The notes: generated by a model not told the origin, from the letters alone. A stretch of DNA of 64,000 bases from Nocardioides sp. Root140 (GCF_001426745.1 NZ_LMFI01000001.1:596000-659999); one strand, 5' to 3'; positions 1-7,831 are shown, counted from the stretch's first letter. Program-made: numbers and translations.

Positions 1-628
1 GGAGCACCGGCTTGCCGGCCTCGCCGACCGCCTGGAGGAGTCCGAAGTTCGCGGCGTTGCGGGTGCCGATCTGCAGCATGTCGGCGTACTCCGCGACCAC
101 GGGGACATCGCGGGCGTCGACCACCTCGGTCACCACCGGCATGCCGGTCGCTTCTCGCACACCGGCGAGGATCTCGAGGCCGGCCACGCCCAGGCCCTGG
201 AAGGCGTACGGCGAGGTGCGCGGCTTGAACGCACCGCCCCGCAGGATCGTGGCGCCGGCGGACTGGGCCATGCGGGCCGCCTCGACGGTCTGCTCGGCGG
301 ACTCGACGGCGCAGGGGCCGGCCAGGAACGTGAACGAGTCGGGGCCGATCGGGACACGCCTGCCCTCGGGGCCCACCCAGACGGTCGAGCGTTCGGCGTG
401 GTGCTGCCGGCTGACCAGCTTGTAGGGGTCGGAGATGCGGTGCACGTCGGCGACACCCCGGAGGGTGCGCAGGTTGAGGTGGTGGAACGACTCGATGTCG
501 CCGACCAGGCCGATGATGGTGCGCACGACACCCTTGGACACGAAGGCCTCGCCACCGACGCCTTCGACCCGCGAGACGACCCGCGCGATGTCTTCGTCGG
601 TGGCGTCGGGGGACATGACGACAACCAT
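1..628 (-). CDS. aroF: 3-deoxy-7-phosphoheptulonate synthase (type I), 3' end outside window
   Basis: First step of the shikimate pathway: condenses phosphoenolpyruvate with erythrose 4-phosphate to DAHP. The frame starts at ATG 628 and runs off the left edge, so only about 209 residues are visible. An N-terminal ACT-like segment of about 70 residues precedes the barrel, as in the Bacillus AroA/AroF (type I-beta) class. Barrel signatures seen are [28 protein letters not shown] and [18 protein letters not shown] hexamer ends 6 nt before the ATG, suggesting a leaderless mRNA. M. tuberculosis has a type II enzyme at the syntenic place (Rv2178c), so this looks like a different class at the same locus. 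That comparison is from memory. Confidence 0.93.
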   Translation of the reverse strand, partial: MVVVMSPDATDEDIARVVSRVEGVGGEAFVSKGVVRTIIGLVGDIESFHHLNLRTLRGVADVHRISDPYKLVSRQHHAERSTVWVGPEGRRVPIGPDSFTFLAGPCAVESAEQTVEAARMAQSAGATILRGGAFKPRTSPYAFQGLGVAGLEILAGVREATGMPVVTEVVDARDVPVVAEYADMLQIGTRNAANFGLLQAVGEAGKPVL

Positions 629-634
629 GAACTG

Positions 635-640
635 AGACTA
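635..640 (-). promoter_or_regulatory. putative -10 element of a leaderless aroF promoter
   Basis: TAGTCT on the minus strand with a 6-nt spacer to the aroF ATG. This geometry would place the transcription start at or next to the start codon. Confidence 0.5.
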
Positions 641-670
641 GTGGCGGGCCCCGGTGCCGTCAGGGAGTAT

Positions 671-1168
671 TCAGGATGCGGAACCGAGTCGTGACCTGCC
701 GCCGATGCGCTGCTCGGCCTCGGCCTTGATGTCCTCCAGGTCGTGGGTGAGCATCCGCCGGGTCGCGTCGAAGCTGAAGCCGCCCCAGATGTTCCACATC
801 AGGGACTCGGCCCGGTTGCGCTCGCCGATGTCGATGTTGGCGGTCAGCAGCAGCTTGGTGCGCTCGCCGGTGTGCGACTGCAGCGAATAGGCGGTGCGGA
901 TCCGGTCGTGGCCCAGCCTCGTCTCGTGGATCGTGCGGTGTGGCGCCTCGGCCACGGTGACCTCCAGCTCCTCTACGCCGTGGTGGCCGAACATCGTCCG
1001 CTTCTCGCGCCACGTGGTGCCAGCGGCGTACGGGCCGTCGCTGGTCAGTTCGACCGAGTCGACGCTGCGGAGGATGTGGTCGGCGTGGACCAGGTCGGTG
1101 AGCACTTGCCACACCGTGTCCGGATCGGCCTCGACCTCCGTGTTCAGGTGGATCACGTGTCCAGTCAT
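671..1168 (-). CDS. SRPBCC family protein (polyketide cyclase / START-like)
   Basis: A 165-residue protein with the helix-grip pattern of SRPBCC ligand-binding proteins: an N-terminal strand with VEADPDTVWQVLTDLVHADH, a central beta sheet, and a long C-terminal helix (RRMLTHDLEDIKAEAEQRI). Such proteins bind hydrophobic ligands, and no substrate can be named. The start at ATG 1168 is chosen because GAGGAGG lies just upstream at good spacing; the frame continues further upstream without another clear ribosome site. It lies downstream of the DMT transporter on the same strand, separated by about 140 nt that contain an inverted repeat. Confidence 0.82.
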   Translation of the reverse strand: MTGHVIHLNTEVEADPDTVWQVLTDLVHADHILRSVDSVELTSDGPYAAGTTWREKRTMFGHHGVEELEVTVAEAPHRTIHETRLGHDRIRTAYSLQSHTGERTKLLLTANIDIGERNRAESLMWNIWGGFSFDATRRMLTHDLEDIKAEAEQRIGGRSRLGSAS

Positions 1169-1249
1169 GATGACCTCCTCGTGACTCCCATGGTCCTCTT
1201 CGGGCACCGGGCTGTCGAGGCCGCGACGACCCTGCCGGCCCCTGCAGCC

Positions 1250-1299
1250 ACCGAACAGTCAGCAGGTTCTGGGGCACCGAAACGTGCGGACTGTTCGGT
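1250..1299. repeat. 11-bp perfect inverted repeat between DMT transporter and SRPBCC gene
   Basis: ACCGAACAGTC (1250-1260) is the exact reverse complement of GACTGTTCGGT (1289-1299), with a 28-nt loop. It sits after the DMT transporter stop and about 80 nt upstream of the SRPBCC start. It could be a terminator stem (no T-tract is present) or a two-half-site operator. Confidence 0.6.
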
Positions 1300-1307
1300 A
1301 ACGGGGG

Positions 1308-2204
1308 TCAGACGGCGATGTGGGTGACCTCGGCCTCGATCTTGCGGCGCGGCATCAGCTCCACCACCAGCATCGCCGCGAAGACCAGCAGCCCGCCGGA
1401 GAGAAGTCGCGCGGTGAGGTGCTCGCCGCCGGCCAGCACCGCGAAGACCGCGGCAAAGACCGGCTCCATGCTCATGATGATCGCGCTGCGCGTGGGAGGC
1501 AGGTGGGCCTGCGCCCAGGTCTGGCCGGCCATCGCGAAGGCGCCCGCGCCGAGCGCCATGTAGACGATGCTGAGCCAGTCACGGCCGTTGTCCGGCAGGG
1601 TGATCCCGTTCGGCACCGCGCCGAGGAAGCAGACCACCGAGATCACCGCGAGCTGCACGATCGCCATGCCCATCGCCTCGTCGGCGTTCGACCAGGCACC
1701 GAGCCCCACGATGTGCAGCGCGTAGATCAGGGCCGCGATCAACGTGATGCCCTCGCCGTACCCGAAGGCGAGCCCGCCGGGCTGCAGGGTCAGCAGGGCG
1801 ATGCCGCCGATCGCCATCGCGACCGCCACCCAGGTCAGCTTCCCGATGCGGGTGCGAAGCAGTACGGCGGCCAGCAACGGCGTGCACACGACGTACAGCC
1901 CGGTGATGAAGCCGGAGACCGACGCGGCGGTGTGGGCCAGCCCGACGGTCTGCAGCACCTGTGCGCCGGCATAGAGCACACCGAGGACGACGGCCTGCCG
2001 GCGTGACTGCGCGGAGAGGCGGCCGAGCGCCTTGGGGAAGATCAGCAACAGTGCGACCGTGGCGATCGGGAAGCGCACCGCCAGGAAGTCGAGGGCACTG
2101 ATCCGCTCCGAGAGGTCCTTGATCAGGAAGAACGTCGAGCCCCACATGGCCGTCATCGCCAGCAGGACGACGGTGGCCAGCCGGGCGGTTCGGGTCTCGT
2201 TCAC
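1308..2204 (-). CDS. DMT family (EamA) transporter
   Basis: A 298-residue integral membrane protein with about ten hydrophobic helices in two EamA repeats, as in drug/metabolite exporters of the RhaT/YdcZ type. It begins VNETRTARLATVVLLAMTAM. The GTG start at 2204 overlaps the TGA of the upstream endonuclease IV gene (GTGA), so the two are translationally coupled. Substrate is unknown. The C-terminus is short and basic/acidic (MPRRKIEAEVTHIAV). Confidence 0.88.
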   Translation of the reverse strand: MNETRTARLATVVLLAMTAMWGSTFFLIKDLSERISALDFLAVRFPIATVALLLIFPKALGRLSAQSRRQAVVLGVLYAGAQVLQTVGLAHTAASVSGFITGLYVVCTPLLAAVLLRTRIGKLTWVAVAMAIGGIALLTLQPGGLAFGYGEGITLIAALIYALHIVGLGAWSNADEAMGMAIVQLAVISVVCFLGAVPNGITLPDNGRDWLSIVYMALGAGAFAMAGQTWAQAHLPPTRSAIIMSMEPVFAAVFAVLAGGEHLTARLLSGGLLVFAAMLVVELMPRRKIEAEVTHIAV

Positions 2205-3103
2205 GCCCCGTCCCCGGCGCGGGCCTGCTCGCGCAGCTTCTTGAGCAGGTCTGCGTCGGGGTTGCCCGGGTCGCGGGAGCCGGGGGTCTCCAGGATGAAC
2301 GGCACGCCGGAGGTGGCGGGGTGCGCGAACAGGTCGCGGAAGGAGTCCTCGCCGATGTGTCCGGCGCCGATGTTCTGGTGGCGGTCCTTGAAGGCTCCGC
2401 GCACGTCCATGGAGTCGTTGGCGTGGATCAGGCGGAGTCGGCCGGGCCCACCGATCTCGACGATGCGGTCGACGGTGGCCGCCGTACCACCCTCTTCGTC
2501 GAGCGGTGCCCCGGCCGCGAAGACGTGGCAGGTGTCGAGGCAGATGCCGGCCTTGGGGTGGAAGTCGAGTGCGGCGAGGTAGGGCTGGAGGTCCTCGACG
2601 CCGGCACACAGGGAGCGGCCCTGGCCGGCGGTCGGCTCCAGCAGCAGCCACGGGGCGTCGTCGTCCTCGATCGCCTCGAGCAGCGGGAGCAGGCCCTCGC
2701 GGACCTGGCGCATCGCCGCGTCGTACTTGTCGCTGCTCTCGGTCGGGTCGACGAACGAACCTGTGTGCACCACGACGCCCTCGGCGCCGATCTCGGCGGC
2801 CCGCTTCAGGTTGTGGGCCACGGTGGCCACCGACTTCTCGTACGTCGCGGACGTCGGCGAGCCGAGGTTCACCAGGTAGGGAGCGTGGATGAACGAGCGC
2901 GTGCCGCTCTCGGCGCATGCCTCCCGGAACGCCTTGTCCTGTGCCGGATTGCCGGCGCTGGCGGCCCAACCCCGCGGGTTGCCGACGAAGACCTGGAGCG
3001 TCTCGTAGCCGAGCTCACGGGCATCGGTCAGGGCTCCCGCGGCGAGGCCCTTGCCGACCGCGACATGGGAACCGACGGGATTGCGAAGCGCGGCGTCAGA
3101 CAT
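2201..3103 (-). CDS. nfo: deoxyribonuclease IV (AP endonuclease, Nfo family)
   Basis: Base excision repair enzyme that cuts 5' of abasic sites, a Zn-dependent TIM barrel. Length of 300 aa fits the family. Metal-ligand signatures visible are FIHAPYLVNLGS, EGVVVHTGSFVD, WLLLEPTAGQG, GICLDTCHVFAAG and RLIHANDS. The ATG at 3103 gives the usual short N-terminus (SDAALRNPVGSHVAVGKG); a TAGCCT hexamer lies 7 nt upstream, consistent with a leaderless start. It is followed with a 4-nt overlap by the DMT transporter. Confidence 0.93.
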   Translation of the reverse strand: MSDAALRNPVGSHVAVGKGLAAGALTDARELGYETLQVFVGNPRGWAASAGNPAQDKAFREACAESGTRSFIHAPYLVNLGSPTSATYEKSVATVAHNLKRAAEIGAEGVVVHTGSFVDPTESSDKYDAAMRQVREGLLPLLEAIEDDDAPWLLLEPTAGQGRSLCAGVEDLQPYLAALDFHPKAGICLDTCHVFAAGAPLDEEGGTAATVDRIVEIGGPGRLRLIHANDSMDVRGAFKDRHQNIGAGHIGEDSFRDLFAHPATSGVPFILETPGSRDPGNPDADLLKKLREQARAGDGA

Positions 3104-3110
3104 GCGGCCA

Positions 3111-3116
3111 AGGCTA
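3111..3116 (-). promoter_or_regulatory. putative -10 element of a leaderless nfo promoter
   Basis: TAGCCT with a 7-nt spacer to the nfo ATG on the minus strand; no ribosome site is seen. Confidence 0.45.
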
Positions 3117-3132
3117 TCCGTGGGCCCACCAC

Positions 3133-3175
3133 GCTGGTTGAGGAGGTTGCGCAGCAACCGTCTCGAAACCACCAG
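3133..3175. repeat. REP-like palindrome (copy A)
   Basis: A 43-nt element with a perfect GGTTGC-GCA-GCAACC hairpin (3145-3159) flanked by GCTGGTTGAG on one side and CTCGAAACCACCAG on the other. It lies between the kinase stop and the nfo start, both minus strand. The same core words recur at 7731-7807 and inside dnaE2, so this is a dispersed family. Confidence 0.75.
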
Positions 3176-3179
3176 GGCG

Positions 3180-5234
3180 TCAGACGATGGTGATGGTGAC
3201 CGTGCTGCCCCTGGGGACCATCTCGCCGCGGCCGGGCGAGGTGCTCAGCACGTAGCCCAGGCCGATGTAGTTCTCGTGGTGCTCGACGTTGACCTTGAAC
3301 CCGGCGTCCTCGAGGGTGTCGCGGGCCGCGTCCTGGCCCATGCCGACCACGCGAGGGACCTCGATCAGCTCGGGTCCCTTGGAGACCTTCAGCTCGACCG
3401 TGTCGTCCTTGAAGAGCTCGCCGGTGCCGGGGCTCTGCGAGATGACGTTGCCCTCGGGCACGTCGTCATCGAACTCCTCGGACCGGTCGACCTTCAGGTC
3501 CCTCTTCGAGAACCAGGCCTCGGCCTTGTCGGCGTCCTTGCCGGTCCAGTCGATCAGCTTGATCGGCCGCGGTCCCTGGCTGAGGTAGATGTCGACGGTT
3601 GCGCCGGGCTTCTGGGAGGTTCCCGGCTTCGGGTTGCTGCTGATCGCCTGGCCCGCGGGGATGGTCGGGTGGTAGCGCGGGATCGACCGGCCGAACTCGA
3701 GATGCGCGTCCTGGATCGCCGCCTGGGCGTCGTCCTCGGACCTGCCGCGCACCTTCGGGACGTCGTACCGCTCCTTGCCCAGCGACAGCACGACCGTGAC
3801 CGTGCCGTCGTCGAGCACCCGGTCGCCGGGGCCGGGGTCGGTGCTGATCACCGCGCCCTTGGCGACGCTCTCGGAGTATTCGGGGTCGCCCTCGGCGTAC
3901 TCCAGGCCAGCCTTCTCGATCTTCTGCTGAGCCTCGGCGGCGGTGAGCTCGAGCACCCCGGGCGCCGTCGTGTAGCGGGCGACGCCGAACCAGTACGCGC
4001 CTCCGCCGATGACCAGTGCGGCGACCAGGGCGAGCACCAGCAGCAGTGGACCGCGTCGCCGGCGCGGTCGGTCTCCGTCGTCATCCCGCTCGCCCTCGTT
4101 CCACGGCGGTACGCCGGACGGGTCGGCCGGTCGTGCGATGGGGGGCTGGCCGCCGGCTTGAGCGGCCATCACCTCGTCGCGGTCGATGTGGCTGGTCATC
4201 GGGAACTGCTCGACGGCTTGCGCCGGCCGGATCTGGGTGTCGGTGGCGCTCGGACCGGCCTGCTCCAGCGGGTCCTGGGCGGTGTCCTCGCGGAACTGGT
4301 CCTCCTCGAGCGCGCGCGCCGACGGAGGTGCGAGGTCGGCGACCAGCTCCGGGTCGTCGACGACGCCCTCGGCCAGCGCCTGGGCCACCCGGTGCACCTG
4401 GTGCAGCAGCACCCGGGCGTCCGCTGGCCGGTGCGAGCGATCGCGTGCGGTGGCGCGGGCCACCAGCGCGTCGACGTACGCCGGGATGCCGGGCACGCTG
4501 CGCGACGGTGGAGGGACGTCCTCGTGCACGTGCTTGTAGGCGACCTGGATCGGCGACTCGCCCTCGTGCGGCTTGCGGCCGGTGAGCAGCTCGTAGAGCA
4601 CGACCCCGGCTGCGTAGACGTCGGCGCGGGTGTCGGCCCGGCCGTCGACGACGAGCTCGGGGGCGAGGTAGGAGACGGTCCCGATCAGCACCCCGCCGGT
4701 CGCCGTGTGCTGCGTGTCGGCGCTGATCGCCTTGGCCAGGCCGAAGTCGGCGACCTTCACCCGGCCGTCGTCGGAGATCAGCACGTTCTCGGGCTTGATG
4801 TCGCGGTGGATCAGCTGCGCCTGGTGCGCGGCGCTGAGTGCGGAGAGCACCGGCTCGATCAGCGCAAGCGCCTTGCGCGGAGCCATCGGCGCTTCCTTGC
4901 GGATCACGTCTCGCAGGGTGTGGCCCGGGACGTACTCCATGGCCAGGTAGATCGTGCCGTGGTCGCGGCCCTGGTCGTAGACGCCGACGACGTGGGGGTG
5001 CGAGAGCTTGGCGGCGTGCCTGGCCTCGCGGACGAACCGTGCCGCGAAGTCCTCGTCGTCGCCCATGCCGGGGTGCATCACCTTCAGCGCGACGGTGCGG
5101 TCGAGGCGGTCGTCGTGGGCCTCGTAGACCGAGGCCATGCCGCCGCTGGCGATGCGCGGCCCGACGCGGTAGCGGTTGTCGAGGAGTCGCCCGATCAACG
5201 GGTCGCTGAGGTCCCGTTCGTTGCGTGGCTCCAC
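3180..5234 (-). CDS. pknL: PASTA-domain Ser/Thr protein kinase (PknL/PknB-like)
   Basis: Membrane-anchored eukaryotic-like kinase of 684 aa. Kinase domain about 20-280: glycine loop IASGGMASVYEA (28-39), Lys51, HRDIKPEN with catalytic Asp145, DFG at 163. A juxtamembrane linker follows, then one helix at about 396-417 (LLLVLALVAALVIGG), then four extracellular PASTA repeats to the end, which in PknB-type kinases bind muropeptides or lipid II. The GTG start at 5234 is set by GGAGG six nt upstream. The Rv2175c-like gene 1.2 kb away encodes the family of a known PknL substrate in M. tuberculosis. M. tuberculosis PknL, as I recall, lacks PASTA repeats, so this protein combines a PknL neighbourhood with a PknB-like sensor. 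Confidence 0.93.
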   Translation of the reverse strand: MEPRNERDLSDPLIGRLLDNRYRVGPRIASGGMASVYEAHDDRLDRTVALKVMHPGMGDDEDFAARFVREARHAAKLSHPHVVGVYDQGRDHGTIYLAMEYVPGHTLRDVIRKEAPMAPRKALALIEPVLSALSAAHQAQLIHRDIKPENVLISDDGRVKVADFGLAKAISADTQHTATGGVLIGTVSYLAPELVVDGRADTRADVYAAGVVLYELLTGRKPHEGESPIQVAYKHVHEDVPPPSRSVPGIPAYVDALVARATARDRSHRPADARVLLHQVHRVAQALAEGVVDDPELVADLAPPSARALEEDQFREDTAQDPLEQAGPSATDTQIRPAQAVEQFPMTSHIDRDEVMAAQAGGQPPIARPADPSGVPPWNEGERDDDGDRPRRRRGPLLLVLALVAALVIGGGAYWFGVARYTTAPGVLELTAAEAQQKIEKAGLEYAEGDPEYSESVAKGAVISTDPGPGDRVLDDGTVTVVLSLGKERYDVPKVRGRSEDDAQAAIQDAHLEFGRSIPRYHPTIPAGQAISSNPKPGTSQKPGATVDIYLSQGPRPIKLIDWTGKDADKAEAWFSKRDLKVDRSEEFDDDVPEGNVISQSPGTGELFKDDTVELKVSKGPELIEVPRVVGMGQDAARDTLEDAGFKVNVEHHENYIGLGYVLSTSPGRGEMVPRGSTVTITIV

Positions 5235-5338
5235 TGCTCGACCTCCGTGCACGGCTGGATGGGGAAGGATCCGCCGCACCCAATCCTACGGAACCCGGCG
5301 TGATCCGCCCCGCCACCGCTCATTCCGGCGTGGCGATG

Positions 5339-6205
5339 TCAGGGGTTGCCGGACTTCTCGAGGCGTCGCTGGATGGCCTGCACGTTGTCGACGTACGCCT
5401 TGGTCTCGCCGTACAGCCCGTGCTCGCGGACCGCTCCGAGGCCCTGGTAGTAGGCCCCGACCTGCTGCCGCCGGGTCTTCGTCATGTCGTCGAGAAGGTC
5501 GAGCAGGAGTACGCCGGCCAGCACGTTGTCGTGGGTGTGGCGCAGCTTGAGCGGGCGCCCGGCGTAGAGCGACATCCACTCGCCGGTGTCGGGGAGGACC
5601 TGCATGGCGCCGATCGCGTCCGCGCTCGAGACGTGGTGCATCTGCCAGCCCGACTCCTGCCAGGAGACGGCCAGCGCGAGGTGCGGGTCGACGCCGTGGT
5701 TGCGGGCGGTGCGCTCGATGATGTCGCGCACCTTCGCGCGGCTGGGATGCGCGGGCCTCGCGGTGCTCTTCCGGGGAGTGGCCCTGGCGGGCTTCCCGGC
5801 CTTCTTCGCGTGCTTCGTCTCGTGGGTGCCGGAGGTGGACTTGCCCGCCTTGGGCCGCTCGCCCTTGGGCAGGGCAGCGAGTACGACGGGGATCCGGATG
5901 CGGTCACCGACCTGCAGTGCGGCGGAGGGTCCGAGGTCGTTGAGCGAGATCAGCTCGGCGGTCCAGGCGTGGTACTTCACCGCGAGCTCGGTGGCGGTGT
6001 CGCCGGAGCGCACCGTGTGGCTCACGACCTTGCGGCCGGCCGGAAGGTCGTCGTCGGCCAGCGCGGGGGCGGCGGTCGCGACGAGTCCGGCGGTGACGGC
6101 TCCGGCGGTCAGGCGGCAGAGCCAGCGCAGGGGATGACGGGAGGTGCGGACGGGGGAACGGAACGTGGGTCGCAGGCGACTTCGGGCGGGGGTGGGGAAG
6201 GTCAT
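5339..6205 (-). CDS. LysM domain lytic transglycosylase
   Basis: Secreted peptidoglycan-cleaving enzyme of 288 aa. It has a Tat/Sec-like N-terminus rich in Arg followed by a hydrophobic segment ending in APALA, a LysM domain at about 62-106 (HTVRSGDTATELAVKYHAW), a Lys/Ala/Pro linker, and a C-terminal SLT (goose lysozyme-like) domain. The likely catalytic glutamate is Glu184 in SWQESGW, with GAMQVLPDTGEWM downstream. ATG 6205 is chosen over the longer frame because it begins the signal peptide directly. It is divergent from the Rv2175c-like gene; the shared promoter region carries three 9-bp direct repeats. Confidence 0.88.
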   Translation of the reverse strand: MTFPTPARSRLRPTFRSPVRTSRHPLRWLCRLTAGAVTAGLVATAAPALADDDLPAGRKVVSHTVRSGDTATELAVKYHAWTAELISLNDLGPSAALQVGDRIRIPVVLAALPKGERPKAGKSTSGTHETKHAKKAGKPARATPRKSTARPAHPSRAKVRDIIERTARNHGVDPHLALAVSWQESGWQMHHVSSADAIGAMQVLPDTGEWMSLYAGRPLKLRHTHDNVLAGVLLLDLLDDMTKTRRQQVGAYYQGLGAVREHGLYGETKAYVDNVQAIQRRLEKSGNP

Positions 6206-6300
6206 GACGACTGGTCCCTTCGTCGAGCTGCCCGGTGCCCGGAGCTCCGAGTGCCCCGTGGGTGGCGGTCGGGCAGCCACACGACGGTAACCGCAGGTAT

Positions 6301-6327
6301 CCAAGTTACTCAAGTGACAGGTGTGAC
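6301..6327. promoter_or_regulatory. three 9-bp direct repeats in the transglycosylase promoter region
   Basis: On the minus strand three consecutive units read GTCACACCT, GTCACTTGA and GTAACTTGG, and GTTACCG follows further on. They lie about 100 nt upstream of the lytic transglycosylase ATG. GTnAC half-sites are typical of actinobacterial response regulators such as MtrA, but the spacing here differs from what I recall, so the binding protein is unassigned. Confidence 0.45.
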
Positions 6328-6389
6328 TGGTGGGTCGAAATCGCGGAAGGGATTTCCGTCAACCCACCCGGGATGGAAGAGTTGGCGGA

Positions 6390-6761
6390 ATGAACGACGC
6401 CGCCGCTTCCGGACCTGAGCTGGACACCCTCGTCGACGCCTGGCTGGACTGGTCGGAGACCGCCACAGCCCTCGGTGTCAGCGTCAACAAGGTCCGCACG
6501 ATGATCCGCGAGCACGAGCTCGCCGCCGCCGTACCCACGCCGGGTGCCGGCCAGCAGGTGCCCGCCGCCTTCGTGCAGGAGGGCGAGGTCGTCAAGGGCC
6601 TGCCCGGCCTGCTCACGATGTTCCACGACGGCGGCTGGGACGACCGCGAGTGCATCGAGTGGATCTACACCGACGCAGACCTGCCCGGGCGCCCGATCGA
6701 CGCCCTTCGTGAGAACCGCGGCTCCGAGGTCAAGCGCCGCGCCCAGGCCATCGCCCTCTGA
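6390..6761 (+). CDS. Rv2175c family DNA-binding protein
   Basis: A 123-residue winged-helix protein. The first half has a helix-turn-helix (WSETATALGVSVNKVRTMIR) and the second matches the Rv2175c C-terminal domain (VKGLPGLLTMFHDGGWDDRE, then a helix with RPIDALRENRGSEVKRRAQ). In M. tuberculosis Rv2175c is phosphorylated by PknL on an N-terminal threonine, which reduces DNA binding. Here candidate acceptors near the N-terminus include Thr14 in PELDTLVD. Conserved closeness to the kinase supports the same pairing. ATG 6390 gives the expected length; the upstream extension in frame is not conserved-looking. Confidence 0.88.
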   Translation: MNDAAASGPELDTLVDAWLDWSETATALGVSVNKVRTMIREHELAAAVPTPGAGQQVPAAFVQEGEVVKGLPGLLTMFHDGGWDDRECIEWIYTDADLPGRPIDALRENRGSEVKRRAQAIAL

Positions 6762-6772
6762 GAGGTAGACCC

Positions 6773-7279
6773 GTGCGGCTGAGCAGGTCCCAACGGCAGA
6801 TTCTCAGCCTGATCGCGTTCGTCGTGGTCGCCGGGCTGTGGTGGTGGTCGCAGCAGGGTTCGAGCGACACCGACAACGACGGCGGTACGACGACCGGCCG
6901 CGACTCCCAGACGTCGAGCTCGCCGCGCAGCACCCCGCGGGCCGACAGCAGCGGGGCCGACAACGGCTCGGGCACCTCGTCGGAGGTTGACCCCGAGTCG
7001 GGCCTGCACTGGATCAGCGCGAGCGACCTGCCCGCCGAGGCGCAGCAGACGCTGGACCTGATCGACGACGGCGGTCCCTACCCCTACGACCGTGACGGTG
7101 TCGTGTTCGAGAACCGCGAACGGATCCTGCCGCAGCAGCAACAGGGCTACTACCACGAGTACACCGTGCCGACGCCCGGTGAGGACGACCGCGGCGCCAG
7201 GCGCATCGTCACCGGTGACGACGACGAGTTCTTCTGGACCGCCGACCACTACGACTCGTTCGAGAGGATCGACCGATGA
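6773..7279 (+). CDS. barnase-type guanyl-specific ribonuclease, N-terminally anchored or secreted
   Basis: 168 residues: a single hydrophobic segment near the start (ILSLIAFVVVAGLWWW), a low-complexity Ser/Thr/Asp linker to about residue 70, then a microbial RNase (N1/barnase) domain. Domain signatures are the GLHWISASDLPAEAQQTLDLI start, GGPYPYDRDGVVFENRE with the catalytic-region Glu, YYHEYTVPTPG, ARRIVTGDDDEFFWTADHY and a terminal His-Tyr active-site pattern. It is followed at once by a barstar-like gene, the classical enzyme/inhibitor order. Whether it acts as a housekeeping, toxic or interbacterial enzyme cannot be told. Confidence 0.86.
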   Translation: MRLSRSQRQILSLIAFVVVAGLWWWSQQGSSDTDNDGGTTTGRDSQTSSSPRSTPRADSSGADNGSGTSSEVDPESGLHWISASDLPAEAQQTLDLIDDGGPYPYDRDGVVFENRERILPQQQQGYYHEYTVPTPGEDDRGARRIVTGDDDEFFWTADHYDSFERIDR

Positions 7280-7296
7280 GCGGACTGCACTCATGA
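7276..7296 (+). other. six-codon mini-ORF bridging the RNase stop and the barstar start
   Basis: ATG 7276 overlaps the RNase TGA (ATGA) and encodes MSGLHS; its own TGA (7294-7296) overlaps the barstar ATG at 7293 (ATGA again). Both starts begin Met-Ser-Gly-Leu, so the start region may be a small duplication. It could relay ribosomes from the RNase to its inhibitor. Confidence 0.35.
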
Positions 7297-7712
7297 GTGG
7301 CTTGGCAGGAATTCTCGCCGGTCACCACGCGACCGGGGTGTTCACCTGGCACGCGGGCTTCGAGGTCGACGACGTCAGGCACGCGGTCGAGCACGCCGGC
7401 TGGCAGTTCGGGCACGTCGACGGCTGGGTCGCCACCACGAAGGCCGAGGTGCTCATCGCGCTGGGGGAGTCCCTGGCCTTCCCCGACTACTACGGCCGCA
7501 ATTTCGACGCGCTGGCCGACTGCCTGGCCGATCTCGACCGCGACGTGGTGTTGCTCTGGGACGGCTGGAGCACCCTGGCCCGCGCGGACTCCACGGCCTT
7601 CGACATCACGCTCGACGTACTCACCGAACGTGCGCAGGCGCCTGGGAAGTTCGTCGTCCTGCTGCGCGGCGACGGCCCCGAGCTGCCGGCAGACATCGCG
7701 TCGCTCGACTAG
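7293..7712 (+). CDS. barstar-family ribonuclease inhibitor
   Basis: 139-residue cytosolic protein with the barstar pattern: DGWVATTKAEVLIALGESL, then FPDYYGRNFDALADCLADLD (the conserved YGxNxDAL inhibitory helix) and a strand VVLLWDGW. In barnase/barstar this helix plugs the RNase active site. Its position directly downstream of a barnase-domain gene gives strong mutual support. It lacks a signal peptide, so it would protect the cytoplasm before export of the RNase. The start at ATG 7293 sits 17 nt after the first base of the RNase stop. Confidence 0.88.
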   Translation: MSGLAGILAGHHATGVFTWHAGFEVDDVRHAVEHAGWQFGHVDGWVATTKAEVLIALGESLAFPDYYGRNFDALADCLADLDRDVVLLWDGWSTLARADSTAFDITLDVLTERAQAPGKFVVLLRGDGPELPADIASLD

Positions 7713-7730
7713 CTCTCGCGGTGTCCCTCT

Positions 7731-7807
7731 GCTGGTTGAGCAGGGCGTTCTGCGCCCGGTGTCTCTCGGTGGTTGGGGAGGGCGTTCTGCGCCCGTCTCG
7801 AAACCAT
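7731..7807. repeat. tandemly duplicated REP-like element (copy B) between convergent genes
   Basis: Two adjacent half-elements, each with the hairpin GGGCG-TTCTG-CGCCC, preceded by GCTGGTTGAG and GTGGTTGGGG and ending in GTCTCGAAACC. The element lies between the barstar gene and the convergent polyprenyl synthase gene, a common REP location, and may act as a bidirectional terminator. Confidence 0.75.
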
Positions 7808-7831
7808 CGTGCGCCGATCGCCTCGCGGCGA

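Noticed and set aside
3051..5303. 750-aa plus-strand open frame opposite the kinase
   Set aside because: Codon-position shadow of the high-GC kinase gene; its protein is low-complexity and matches nothing.
6206..6389. c-di-AMP (ydaO-type) riboswitch upstream of the lytic transglycosylase, a common partnership in actinobacteria
   Set aside because: The conserved ydaO core words and pairing could not be found in the leader; only the 9-bp repeats are clear.
7276..7296. Annotating the six-codon mini-ORF as a real gene
   Set aside because: Six residues cannot be supported as a protein; it is kept as a translational-coupling hypothesis.
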